Assembly (NCBI RefSeq): GCF_016722925.1
Contig: NZ_JAEQNC010000011.1
Location: 1 to 64,000, forward strand
Direction: 5' to 3'
Length of the DNA stretch: 64,000 nt
DNA from: Phytoamicus setariae
GTDB taxonomy: Bacteria; Pseudomonadota; Alphaproteobacteria; Rhizobiales; Rhizobiaceae
Below, piece by piece: positions 1-7,574 of this stretch. Position numbers and translations under genes: made by a program. A model generated the notes under the pieces. That model saw nothing but the letters and a program-made list of their open reading frames with translations. It was not told the origin of the DNA and did not search any database. Positions within the stretch are counted from its first letter, which is position 1; each line of letters opens with the position of its first letter.

Positions 1-60
1 AGGTCGACAAAGCTTCCGACTTTGCCGACCTCTTTAATCGTAGCTACTAATCTATAGCAA

Positions 61-115
61 AACCGCTTCTAGCGGTTCAAGCGCAGCGTTTCAAACCTCC
101 ACCTTTGGTGGAGGT
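61..115. other. Two tandem perfect hairpins upstream of the GNAT gene
   Basis: Two perfect inverted repeats lie in tandem: a 7-bp stem with a 3-nt loop at 61-77 (AACCGCT/AGCGGTT) and a 9-bp stem with a TTT loop at 95-115 (ACCTCCACC/GGTGGAGGT). Read on the minus strand, the first is followed by TTTT and resembles an intrinsic terminator. The second ends 22 nt before the preferred start of the acetyltransferase gene, so it would fall in its leader or promoter. Function unknown. Confidence 0.4.
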
Positions 116-137
116 CATGACTTATGCGGGGGATGAT

Positions 138-686
138 ATGAGGATACGTATTCGCAACGCGGCGATATCGGATGTGTCTGTTGTCACCGAGATCTATCGG
201 GAATCCGTCCTCAACGGCATCGGCACTTACGAACTGGAGCCACCATCCGAAATCGAGATGACCTCCCGCTTCAACGCCGTCACCGGCCAGAATTACCCCT
301 ACCTGATCGCCGAAGATGAAAACGGCTCGATCCTCGGCTATGCCTATGCTTCGCCGTTCCGCACGCGCCCGGCCTATCGCTATCTGGCTGAAAACTCCGT
401 CTACGTCTCTCCAGAGGCGCGCGGCATGGGCGTCGGCCTGACATTGCTGGAGGCGCTGCTCAGCCGCACCGCCGAGCTTGGCATAAGGCAGATGGTCGCG
501 GTGATCGGCGGGGCCAATCCGGCCTCGATTGCGCTGCACGAGAAGGCCGGCTTCAAGCATACGGGGCGCATGCCTTCCACCGGGTTCAAGTTCGGCAAAT
601 GGGTCGACACCGTTCTGATGCAGATTGAGCTCGGCGAAGGTGCCGACACAATCCCGACCGAGGAGCCAAAGCTCCGGCGTCGTTGA
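138..686 (+). CDS. GNAT-family N-acetyltransferase (phosphinothricin acetyltransferase-like)
   Basis: Cytoplasmic acetyl-CoA-dependent N-acetyltransferase of the GNAT fold, 182 residues from the ATG at 138. That start follows a purine-rich GGGGGATGAT stretch; an upstream in-frame start at 105 lies inside a hairpin and would add 11 unlikely residues. The acetyl-CoA-binding motif A is visible as VSPEARGMGVGLTLL around residues 90-105, with a typical NPASIALHEKAGF segment before the last strand. The length and the N-terminal RIRNA.SD pattern fit the Pat/YncA-like group that acetylates phosphinothricin or methionine analogues, but the true substrate cannot be read from sequence. It converges on the DUF1737 gene with a short gap. 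The C-terminal tail after residue 165 is charged and probably disordered. Confidence 0.85.
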   Translation: MRIRIRNAAISDVSVVTEIYRESVLNGIGTYELEPPSEIEMTSRFNAVTGQNYPYLIAEDENGSILGYAYASPFRTRPAYRYLAENSVYVSPEARGMGVGLTLLEALLSRTAELGIRQMVAVIGGANPASIALHEKAGFKHTGRMPSTGFKFGKWVDTVLMQIELGEGADTIPTEEPKLRRR

Positions 687-703
687 CCCAGCGCTCGACA
701 GGT

Positions 704-910
704 CTACTGCTCGCCGAGCTTCATGTCGGGATGGTAGTCCTTGCCCTCGACTTCCTTGAAGACGGCCTGACCGGCCATCATCTGCCCGGTTTGGGCATTG
801 AAGGAATAGGCCGGGTCGCCATGCAGCAACCACCCCTTGTTGAGCGCATCGGTGACGCGGTGGCAGAAGGCTGAATCATCCGGGCCGGTGAGGAAGCGAT
901 AGAGTTTCAT
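704..910 (-). CDS. DUF1737 family small protein
   Basis: A 68-residue protein starting at the ATG at 910 (MKLYRFLTGPDDSAFC...). The sequence matches my recollection of the DUF1737 family, short soluble proteins with a Trp/Leu/His core (GWLLHGDPAY) and no known activity. Its start codon overlaps the stop of the upstream CitE-like gene by 4 nt (ATGA), so the two are almost certainly cotranscribed and translationally coupled. No signal peptide or membrane segment is visible. Function is unknown; the coupling suggests a role linked to the lyase. Confidence 0.75.
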   Translation of the reverse strand: MKLYRFLTGPDDSAFCHRVTDALNKGWLLHGDPAYSFNAQTGQMMAGQAVFKEVEGKDYHPDMKLGEQ

Positions 911-1809
911 GCGGATCTCGCTCTTATAATATCGACCTTGGCAATCAGCGCCAGTGCCTGTTGAAAGTGAAGTCTTTCGACCATCCTGCCGCCAACGCTG
1001 AGCGCGTTGAGCGACGCAGCTCCTGCCGCGGAGAAGGCGTCGATGATCGCCCTTGCGTCGGCGATTTCGGACTCGGACGGCTGGAAATGCCGGTTGGCGG
1101 CATCGATCTGCGCAGGATGGATCAGCATCTTGCCATCGAATCCCATTGCGCGGCCCTGCGCGCATTCCGCTTCGAATGGCGCCAGATCGCGAAAGTCGTT
1201 GGATACGGAATCGATCACCGACAGGCCGAAGCCGCGGCCGGCAAGCACCACCTGCATCAGCCACGGAACGAGGTATGTGCGGGCGGGATCGGGCATGACC
1301 CCGGTATCCTTGCGCAGATCATTGAGGCCGACAACCAGACAATCGAGCCGACCACCCCGGGTACGCCCCGTCTCCGCTATCGAACCGGCATTGAGGATCG
1401 CAAGCGGCGTCTCCATCATCGCCCAGATTCTGAGCATGTCCGGCGCATCGTTTTCCGATAGAAACAGCGACAGGTCCAGCACATCGTCGCTGGTCCGCAC
1501 CTTGGGCAGCAGCACTGCATTCGGCTGGGTCTCCAGCACCAAAGCGAGATCGTCTTGATAGTGGGGCGAGGCAGCGTCATTGATCCGGATGATGATCTCT
1601 CGACCGCCGGCGAGCCCCGCGGCCATGAATTTACGGATATTGTCCCGAGCGGCCGCCTTCATCTCCTCGGCCACCGCATCCTCCAGATCGAGAATGACGG
1701 CATCCATGGCCAGACTGCCGAGCTTGGCGATAGCACGCTCGTTGGACGCCGGCAGGGAAAGCACGGAGCGGCGAAGCGCAAACGCGGTCGGATCGGAATT
1801 CATGGTCAT
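907..1809 (-). CDS. HpcH/HpaI aldolase/citrate lyase family protein (CitE-like CoA-ester lyase)
   Basis: A 300-residue protein of the CitE/HpcH-HpaI TIM-barrel family. Members cleave or form C-C bonds of CoA thioesters such as citryl-CoA, malyl-CoA or methylmalyl-CoA, using Mg2+. Visible signatures are RSVLSLPASNERAIAKL near the N-terminus, DAVILDLEDAV (the acidic pair used for metal and CoA binding), and MGFDGKMLIHPAQID near the C-terminus. I chose the ATG at 1809; one at 1803 is also possible, and the open frame runs further upstream without family similarity. It is the first gene of a two-gene unit with the DUF1737 gene. No citrate lyase alpha or gamma subunits are nearby, so it is a stand-alone CitE-like enzyme. 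The substrate is not determinable. Confidence 0.85.
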   Translation of the reverse strand: MTMNSDPTAFALRRSVLSLPASNERAIAKLGSLAMDAVILDLEDAVAEEMKAAARDNIRKFMAAGLAGGREIIIRINDAASPHYQDDLALVLETQPNAVLLPKVRTSDDVLDLSLFLSENDAPDMLRIWAMMETPLAILNAGSIAETGRTRGGRLDCLVVGLNDLRKDTGVMPDPARTYLVPWLMQVVLAGRGFGLSVIDSVSNDFRDLAPFEAECAQGRAMGFDGKMLIHPAQIDAANRHFQPSESEIADARAIIDAFSAAGAASLNALSVGGRMVERLHFQQALALIAKVDIIRARSA

Positions 1810-1923
1810 CGCCGATCTATGGCCCGAATTCCGCCGGAGTTCAAGAATATGTGACAAAGGGTCGGCGCCAGGACCCTTGCAAATGAGGCGGACTTGCCCC
1901 ACATTGTTGACAAAGGAATGGTG

Positions 1924-2181
1924 ATGACCATGAAAAGCTTGCGTTCATTCTTGCTCACTCTCGCTGGGTTGACCTTTGTCGCTGTGGCCGCGTTGTTTAC
2001 TGCGTCAATCGGTTTGGCGATCGCTGGAACATTCACAGTGTTGCTGTTCGGACAATGGCTCGCGACTTTCCTTGGCCGCCAGCCTCAGCCGGTACGCGCC
2101 TATGCAAAAGCTCGCACCCGTCGTGAGCAGGATCGCATGCGCGTCTGGAACGACGGCAAGGGCACGATTATCGACATGTGA
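1924..2181 (+). CDS. Small membrane protein, hypothetical
   Basis: An 85-residue protein with one long or two closely spaced hydrophobic segments at about residues 8-48 (FLLTLAGLTFVAVAALF, then IGLAIAGTFTVLLFGQW). A basic, soluble C-terminus follows (RAYAKARTRREQDRMRVWNDGKG). The start at 1924 is preferred because AGGA at 1914-1917 lies 6 nt upstream; ATGs at 1918 and 1930 are alternatives. A strong intrinsic terminator follows the gene. I do not recognise a family with a named function. It is probably an inner-membrane protein with a cytoplasmic C-terminal tail. Confidence 0.7.
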   Translation: MTMKSLRSFLLTLAGLTFVAVAALFTASIGLAIAGTFTVLLFGQWLATFLGRQPQPVRAYAKARTRREQDRMRVWNDGKGTIIDM

Positions 2182-2217
2182 TACAGCGGCCGGGCGTAAA
2201 GCCTTGGCCGGTTCGAA

Positions 2218-2244
2218 GGCGGACGTTTACGTGCCGCCTTTTTT
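2218..2244 (+). terminator. Intrinsic terminator after the small membrane protein gene
   Basis: GGCGG-ACGT is followed by a two-base loop and ACGT-(G)-CCGCC, giving a 9-bp stem with one bulged G, then six T residues (2239-2244). It ends about 60 nt before the MoxR start and separates the two transcription units. Confidence 0.8.
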
Positions 2245-2306
2245 GTTGCCTAGATTTTTCCAAGCAACTAGTTTCCCGCCGAAATCATGAGAATGGACTC
2301 CAGACT

Positions 2307-3149
2307 ATGCAATTCACCGGAACAGAGCACTACATCGCCGACAAGGATCTGATGGTAGCCGTCAATGCCGCCATCCGGCTGGAGCGACCGCTTCTGGTGA
2401 AGGGAGAACCCGGCACCGGCAAGACGGAACTGGCGCGCCAGGTGGCAGAAAGCCTGGGCCTGCGCCTGATCGAGTGGAACGTCAAGTCGACCACCAAGGC
2501 GCAGCAGGGGCTCTATGAATACGATGCCGTGTCGCGTCTGCGCGACAGCCAGCTCGGCGACGAACGCGTGCACGACATCAAGAACTATATCCGCAAGGGC
2601 AAGCTTTGGGAGGCTTTTGATTCCGGCGAGAAAGTCGTGCTGCTGATCGACGAGATCGACAAGGCTGATATCGAGTTTCCCAACGACCTGCTCCAGGAGC
2701 TCGACCGCATGGAGTTCCATGTCTACGAGACCAACGAGACGGTAAAGGCCAAGGTTCGGCCGATCGTCATCATCACGTCCAACAACGAGAAAGAACTGCC
2801 GGACGCCTTCCTGCGCCGCTGCTTCTTCCACTACATCCGCTTTCCCGATGCCGATACGCTCGCCCGCATCGTCGAGGTTCACTATCCCGGCATCAAGAAG
2901 CGACTGCTTTCGGAAGCGCTGAGCCGCTTTTTCGAGATCCGCGACATGTCGGGATTGAAGAAGAAACCTTCGACCTCTGAAGCGCTCGACTGGATCCGCC
3001 TGCTCGTGGCCGATGATGTCGAGCCAGAAACGCTTGCCGCAAGCGACAAGAATGCCTTGCCCAAGCTGCATGGTGCGCTGCTGAAGAACGAACAGGATGT
3101 CCATCTCTTCGAACGCCTGGCCTTCATGGCGCGTCGCGAGATGCGCTAG
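2307..3149 (+). CDS. MoxR-family AAA+ ATPase
   Basis: A 280-residue AAA+ ATPase of the MoxR class, chaperone-like enzymes that usually act with VWA-domain proteins to mature metalloenzymes or complexes. Walker A is GEPGTGKT (residues 33-40), Walker B LLIDEID (112-118), sensor 1 IVIITSN (about 153-159), and an arginine-finger region FLRRC follows. The ATG at 2307 begins the conserved MQFTGTEHYIA; the frame upstream has no family similarity. The CoxE-like VWA gene expected beside such an ATPase lies at 4309, separated by metA and its riboswitch. Cytoplasmic; client unknown. Confidence 0.9.
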   Translation: MQFTGTEHYIADKDLMVAVNAAIRLERPLLVKGEPGTGKTELARQVAESLGLRLIEWNVKSTTKAQQGLYEYDAVSRLRDSQLGDERVHDIKNYIRKGKLWEAFDSGEKVVLLIDEIDKADIEFPNDLLQELDRMEFHVYETNETVKAKVRPIVIITSNNEKELPDAFLRRCFFHYIRFPDADTLARIVEVHYPGIKKRLLSEALSRFFEIRDMSGLKKKPSTSEALDWIRLLVADDVEPETLAASDKNALPKLHGALLKNEQDVHLFERLAFMARREMR

Positions 3150-3203
3150 GGCGCGGAGCCCTGAGCAAGCCCTGCGTCCGTCAACCGCCTGCTTTCAACC
3201 CGA

Positions 3204-3230
3204 TTGATAAAATGCTTCGCCCGGTATATG
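3204..3230 (+). promoter_or_regulatory. Candidate promoter of metA
   Basis: TTGATA (3204-3209) and TATATG (3225-3230) are separated by 15 nt, a little short for sigma-70. They sit just upstream of the SAM-II aptamer, where transcription must begin if the aptamer is to be included. Confidence 0.35.
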
Positions 3231-3238
3231 AGACATAA

Positions 3239-3294
3239 CCGTGGTGATTTGCCGGCCGGCTTGCAGCCACGTTAAACAAATCGCTAAATAGGGC
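3239..3294 (+). promoter_or_regulatory. SAM-II riboswitch (metA element)
   Basis: The stretch matches the SAM-II consensus as I know it. P1 is formed by CGTGG (3240-3244) with CCACG (3267-3271), and the U-rich loop GATTTG contains ATTTG (3247-3251), which pairs with CAAAT (3277-3281) to make the pseudoknot. The central TTGCAG and the downstream GCTAAA followed by GGG are the conserved nucleotides. SAM-II elements in alphaproteobacteria repress translation of methionine genes when S-adenosylmethionine is bound, and here the gene downstream is metA. A 7-bp hairpin (3309-3315/3327-3333) follows. GGGGA at 3305-3309 can pair with TCCCC at 3346-3350, a helix that would enclose the GGAG ribosome-binding site (3341-3344). 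Confidence 0.92.
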
Positions 3295-3351
3295 CACCGC
3301 ATACGGGGACCGGCGATTTGTTTGAACGCCGGTGATTAATGGAGTTCCCCT

Positions 3352-4299
3352 ATGCCGATCAAGATTCCAGACCAGCTGCCTGCGTTTCAGACCCTCCTCA
3401 AAGAAGGTGTGTCTGTCATGACCGACTCGGTCGCTATCCGCCAGGATATCCGACCGCTGCAAATCGGCCTGCTGAATCTCATGCCCAACAAGATCAAGAC
3501 CGAGATCCAGATCGCACGGCTTGTCGGCGCTTCGCCGCTGCAGGTGGAACTGACGCTGGTGCGGATCGGCGGCCACAAGTCCAAGAACACGTCCGAGGAC
3601 CACATCCTGTCGTTCTACAAGACCTGGGACGAGATCAAGCACCGCAAGTTCGACGGCTTCATCATCACCGGCGCCCCCGTGGAAATGCTGGACTACGAGG
3701 ACGTCACCTATTGGGACGAACTCAAGCAGATCCTCGATTGGACGGAAACCAATGTCCATTCGACCCTCAACGTCTGCTGGGGGGCGATGGCAGCGATCTA
3801 TCACTTCCACAAGGTGCCGAAATACACCCTGGAAGAGAAGGCGTTCGGCGTCTACCGCCACCGCAATCTCAATCCGGCCTCGCCCTACCTGCTGGGTTTT
3901 TCGGATGATTTCGATGTGCCGGTGTCGCGGTGGACGGAAGTGCTGCGCAAGGACATAATCCCCGCCTCCGGCCTCGAAGTGCTGATGACGTCAGACCGCA
4001 CCGGCCTCTGCCTGGTCGCGGAAAAGAGGGGCAACAGGCTCTACATGTTCAACCACGTCGAGTATGACTCGACGTCGCTGGCCGACGAATATTTCCGCGA
4101 CCAGTCAGCCGGCATTCCGGTGCGACTGCCGGAGAACTATTTCCCGGATGACGACCCGTCGAAACTGCCGGCCAACCGCTGGCGCAGCCACGCGCACCTC
4201 TTGTTCGGCAACTGGATCAACCAAGTCTATCAGACCACCGAATTCGATCTGGAGAATGTCGGCATCGCAGATCGTACACCGCAGCTTCAACGGGTGTAA
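3352..4299 (+). CDS. metA: Homoserine O-acyltransferase MetA (predicted acetyl-specific)
   Basis: First step of methionine synthesis from homoserine; cytoplasmic, 315 residues. The catalytic cysteine is C142 in NVCWGAM, and the His/Glu pair is H235 and E237 in FNHVEYD, matching E. coli MetA numbering. Residue 111 is Glu (TGAPVE). In characterised MetA enzymes Glu at this position selects acetyl-CoA and Gly selects succinyl-CoA, so this is predicted to be a homoserine O-acetyltransferase. The ATG at 3352 follows GGAG at 3341-3344. Expression should be controlled by the SAM-II riboswitch upstream. The VWA gene follows after a 9-nt gap and may be read from the same transcript. Confidence 0.95.
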   Translation: MPIKIPDQLPAFQTLLKEGVSVMTDSVAIRQDIRPLQIGLLNLMPNKIKTEIQIARLVGASPLQVELTLVRIGGHKSKNTSEDHILSFYKTWDEIKHRKFDGFIITGAPVEMLDYEDVTYWDELKQILDWTETNVHSTLNVCWGAMAAIYHFHKVPKYTLEEKAFGVYRHRNLNPASPYLLGFSDDFDVPVSRWTEVLRKDIIPASGLEVLMTSDRTGLCLVAEKRGNRLYMFNHVEYDSTSLADEYFRDQSAGIPVRLPENYFPDDDPSKLPANRWRSHAHLLFGNWINQVYQTTEFDLENVGIADRTPQLQRV

Positions 4300-4308
4300 G
4301 GCAACATC

Positions 4309-5496
4309 ATGTTCTTGCCCTTCTTCCTTGAGCTCAAGGCAGCGAAAGTCCCGGTCACCCTTCGGGAGTTCCTGACGTTGCTTGAGGGAATGGAAAGCCA
4401 CATAGCCGACTATGATATCGAGGCGTTCTATTACCTGGCGCGCACGGCGCTGGTGAAGGACGAACGCTTCATCGATCGCTTCGATCGGGTGTTTGGCCAC
4501 TGCTTCAAGGGCGTGGCCGGCGTTTCCGGCAACGCTGCAGCCGTCGATATTGCCGAGATCCCCGACGAATGGCTGATGCGGCTTGCCGACAAGCACCTAA
4601 GCGACGAGGAAAAACGGCTGGTCGAAAGCCTCGGCGGCTTCGAAAAGCTGATGGAAACGCTCAAGCAGCGGCTCTCCGAGCAGAAAGAGCGTCACCAGGG
4701 CGGCAACAAATGGATCGGCACCAGTGGCACCTCGCCGTTCGGCGCCTTCGGCTACAATCCCGAGGGCGTGCGGATCGGCCAGCATGAATCCCGCCATCGC
4801 CGGGCGGTGAAGGTGTGGGACGAACGCGCATTCAAGAACCTCGACGATTCGGTCGAGCTTGGCACCCGCAACATCAAGGTGGCGCTGAAACGGCTTCGCC
4901 GCTGGGTACGCGATGGTGTCAACGAGGAGCTCGACCTCGACAACACGATCCGCTCGACCGCCGAGCACGGCTGGCTGGATGTCCAGACACGACCGGAACG
5001 CAAGAACCGCGTCAAGCTGCTGATGTTCTTCGATATCGGCGGTTCGATGGACGACCACCTGAAGATCGTCGAGGAGCTGTTTTCCGCGGCCAAGGCGGAG
5101 TTCAGGCAGCTCGAGTTCTTCTACTTTCACAATTGCCTCTATGAAGGCGTGTGGAAGGACAATCTGCGCCGTAAAGCCTCGATGATCGACACGACCGATA
5201 TCATCCGCACCTATGGGCCGGACTACAAGGTGATCTTCGCCGGCGACGCCTCGATGAGCCCATACGAGATTACCATGGCCGGCGGCTCGGTCGAGCACTG
5301 GAACAGGGAGGCGGGGGCCGTCTGGCTCAACCGCATGACCGGCCATTTTCGTAAATGGGCATGGCTGAACCCGGTTCCCGAGGCGCATTGGGGCTATACG
5401 CAATCGATCGGCATCATTCGCGAACTGTTTGCCGGCCGGATGTATCCGCTTACGCTCGGCGGGCTCGAAGCTGCGGCAAAAGAACTGTCGCGTTAG
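4309..5496 (+). CDS. VWA domain-containing protein (CoxE-like)
   Basis: A 395-residue soluble protein of the CoxE/VWA group that typically partners a MoxR AAA+ ATPase. The C-terminal von Willebrand A domain starts near residue 234. Its metal-ion-dependent adhesion site reads FDIGGSMD, that is D242-x-G244-x-S246, with Gly in place of the first Ser of DxSxS. The N-terminal part (FLPFFLELKAAKVPVTLREFL) is typical of the family, and a linker at 130-165 is rich in Gly/His/Arg. The ATG follows the metA stop by 9 nt, so translation or transcription may be tied to metA. Likely role: adaptor for the MoxR ATPase at 2307; target unknown. Confidence 0.88.
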   Translation: MFLPFFLELKAAKVPVTLREFLTLLEGMESHIADYDIEAFYYLARTALVKDERFIDRFDRVFGHCFKGVAGVSGNAAAVDIAEIPDEWLMRLADKHLSDEEKRLVESLGGFEKLMETLKQRLSEQKERHQGGNKWIGTSGTSPFGAFGYNPEGVRIGQHESRHRRAVKVWDERAFKNLDDSVELGTRNIKVALKRLRRWVRDGVNEELDLDNTIRSTAEHGWLDVQTRPERKNRVKLLMFFDIGGSMDDHLKIVEELFSAAKAEFRQLEFFYFHNCLYEGVWKDNLRRKASMIDTTDIIRTYGPDYKVIFAGDASMSPYEITMAGGSVEHWNREAGAVWLNRMTGHFRKWAWLNPVPEAHWGYTQSIGIIRELFAGRMYPLTLGGLEAAAKELSR

Positions 5497-5548
5497 CGCC
5501 TTTAGGCTTATATAGCACGCAAGTAGGACCAGAATCCGGAGTAGGATC

Positions 5549-6292
5549 ATGACAGAAGCGGCAAAGACCACCATCGACCAGGCGGAAGTCGACCGCTTTT
5601 CCGCGATGGCCGCCGAGTGGTGGGATCCGACCGGAAAATTCCGGCCGCTGCACAAGTTCAACCCGGTGCGCCTTGAATATATCCGCAACAAGGTTTCTGA
5701 TAAATTCGGCCGCGATCCGAAGTCGCATCGCCCGCTCGAGGGCCTCAGGGTTCTCGATATCGGCTGCGGTGGCGGGCTGTTGTCCGAGCCAATGGCGCGC
5801 ATGGGAGCCACAGTGCTGGGTGCGGATGCCTCAGAGAAGAATATCGGCATCGCGAAGATCCACGCCGAGCAAACCGGCGTCGTCGTCGATTATCGCGCGG
5901 TGACAGCCGAAGCGCTGGCTGCCGATGACGAAAAGTTCGATGTCGTGCTGAACATGGAAGTGGTTGAGCACGTTTCCGATGTGCCCTTCTTCATCGAGAC
6001 CTGCGCAACCATGGTCAAGCCGGGCGGACTGATGTTCGTCGCCACCATCAATCGCACCTTCAAGGCAGCGGCGCTTGCGATCGTGGCAGCCGAAAACATT
6101 CTTCGCTGGCTGCCGCGCGGCACCCATCAGTATGAGAAGCTTGTTCGTCCGGAAGAAATCGAGCGCCCGCTCAATGCTGCCGGCATGACAGTGGTCGATC
6201 GCACCGGCGTGTTTTTCAACCCGCTCTCCAACCAGTGGAACCTGTCGAAAGACATGGACGTCAACTACATGCTGCTGGCGGAGCGGGCATAA
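5549..6292 (+). CDS. ubiG: Ubiquinone biosynthesis O-methyltransferase UbiG
   Basis: SAM-dependent class I methyltransferase that carries out both O-methylations of ubiquinone synthesis, peripherally associated with the inner membrane. It has 247 residues, normal for the family. The SAM-binding motif I is [20 protein letters not shown] (about residues 69-88), preceded by the UbiG-typical [22 protein letters not shown]. The membrane-interacting loop region around [18 protein letters not shown] is present. It starts at an ATG about 50 nt after the VWA gene and converges on the glutamine amidotransferase gene. Confidence 0.95.
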   Translation: MTEAAKTTIDQAEVDRFSAMAAEWWDPTGKFRPLHKFNPVRLEYIRNKVSDKFGRDPKSHRPLEGLRVLDIGCGGGLLSEPMARMGATVLGADASEKNIGIAKIHAEQTGVVVDYRAVTAEALAADDEKFDVVLNMEVVEHVSDVPFFIETCATMVKPGGLMFVATINRTFKAAALAIVAAENILRWLPRGTHQYEKLVRPEEIERPLNAAGMTVVDRTGVFFNPLSNQWNLSKDMDVNYMLLAERA

Positions 6293-6311
6293 GCAGCCCA
6301 CCGGCACTGCG

Positions 6312-7052
6312 TCAACCGAGATCGACCATCCTGTGGCCGAACACGGTGTCGATCATGTTTGACATCCACTGCCGGAGCGCCGCATCGTGTAGAAAGCGGC
6401 CATCCAGATGCCGGTCACCGGTCTGGGCGTTGGGCAACTCAAATCGATGCGCGCCATGAACCACCCACCTGTGCATCATGGCCCGTGTCAGTTCGCCATG
6501 GAACTGCACGGCCCAGGCATTTTCGCCGAAACGGAATGCCTGGTTCTCGTAGGTGTGCCCGCGCGCGAGTAGCTTGGCACCGGACGGCAGGTCAAACCCT
6601 TCGCGGTGGAAGTGATAGACCATCGACGGCCAGTCCATGATCTTGCGGCCTTCCTCCGTGCTCTCCAGCGGATACCAGCCGATCTCGGTCATCCCCTCCG
6701 TGTGGCTCTCCACCTTGCCGCCGAGATTCTTGACCAGCATCTGCGCACCCAGGCATATACCGAGGAACGGTCTGTTTTCACTCAATGGCACCGAGATCCA
6801 GTCGATCTCCCGCTTGACGTAATCATCCGGATCGTTGGCGCTCATCGGGCCGCCGAAGATCACCGCTCCCGAATGATTGCGCATCGTATCGGGAAGCTTC
6901 TGGCCGAGGAACGGACGGCGAATGTCGAGACGATAGCCGCGTGCCTCCAGCATCTGGCCCGCCCGGCCGGGCGTCGAATTTTCCTGATGAAGAACAATCA
7001 GAATGGGCCGGCTATCGACCTTTTTGGTTTTGAGGGCACTCCTCAGCATCAT
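6312..7052 (-). CDS. Class I glutamine amidotransferase family protein
   Basis: A 246-residue stand-alone GATase1-domain protein of the GMP-synthase-like or gamma-glutamyl-hydrolase-like group. The nucleophile is C100 in GICLGAQM, and the catalytic His/Glu pair is H185/E187 in VQFHGELT, where Gly replaces the usual Pro. It lacks a synthetase domain, so the acceptor of the released ammonia is unknown; related proteins act on polyamine or gamma-glutamyl substrates. It is the last gene of the minus-strand hem cluster, 18 nt after the TerB-like gene, and converges on ubiG. Cytoplasmic. Confidence 0.85.
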   Translation of the reverse strand: MMLRSALKTKKVDSRPILIVLHQENSTPGRAGQMLEARGYRLDIRRPFLGQKLPDTMRNHSGAVIFGGPMSANDPDDYVKREIDWISVPLSENRPFLGICLGAQMLVKNLGGKVESHTEGMTEIGWYPLESTEEGRKIMDWPSMVYHFHREGFDLPSGAKLLARGHTYENQAFRFGENAWAVQFHGELTRAMMHRWVVHGAHRFELPNAQTGDRHLDGRFLHDAALRQWMSNMIDTVFGHRMVDLG

Positions 7053-7070
7053 CAGTCTCTCGACCCTGCC

Positions 7071-7535
7071 CTATTGAGATTTTTCGTCGGACTGCCGACC
7101 TTCGGCGGCCTGTCGGCTGGCAATCCTATCGCGGCCGGAAACGCCGATCAACTCGGCGATCCGCCAGACCAGGTGATCCTCGAGTTCGTTGCGGTTGTCG
7201 TCGGCATGCACGACTTGCCAGAGCATGCCGATAAACTCCGCCTTCTGGGTCTCATCCAGGGCACGGTTGATCCGGGAGGTGAAGCGGAAGAGATCGACAG
7301 CGTCTTCCTCCTGCTTGCGCGCCACCGCCAGCATCTGTTCGAACTCCCCCTTCGAGAAGTTGAAATACGCCCGGATGACCTGTTCGAGCGTCTGGTTCTC
7401 ACTATCCTCGACAACACCATCGGCCTGGATGACATGCAGCGCCAGCGCGATAACGGCAACAGCGGTATCGTCCGGCACCACGCCCTGACTTTCACCACCC
7501 AGCGAATTCAAGAAAGCCATCACTTTTTCAAACAT
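7071..7535 (-). CDS. TerB-family (tellurite resistance-like) protein
   Basis: A 154-residue all-alpha protein whose core (DDTAVAVIALALHVIQADGVVEDSENQTLEQVIRAYF) fits the TerB fold, which binds metal through acidic residues. In rhizobia such single-domain TerB proteins commonly sit beside the hem/hemY block, and their role is not established. It contains DGVVEDSE and the conserved FxWxxxHADDNRNELEDHLVWRIAELIGV region. It begins at an ATG about 40 nt after the HemY stop, so it is probably in the same operon. Tellurite resistance itself should not be assumed. Confidence 0.78.
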   Translation of the reverse strand: MFEKVMAFLNSLGGESQGVVPDDTAVAVIALALHVIQADGVVEDSENQTLEQVIRAYFNFSKGEFEQMLAVARKQEEDAVDLFRFTSRINRALDETQKAEFIGMLWQVVHADDNRNELEDHLVWRIAELIGVSGRDRIASRQAAEGRQSDEKSQ

Positions 7536-7574
7536 TTCGATCTCGCCCTTGGAACTGCTTGCTAGCGACTGCGG

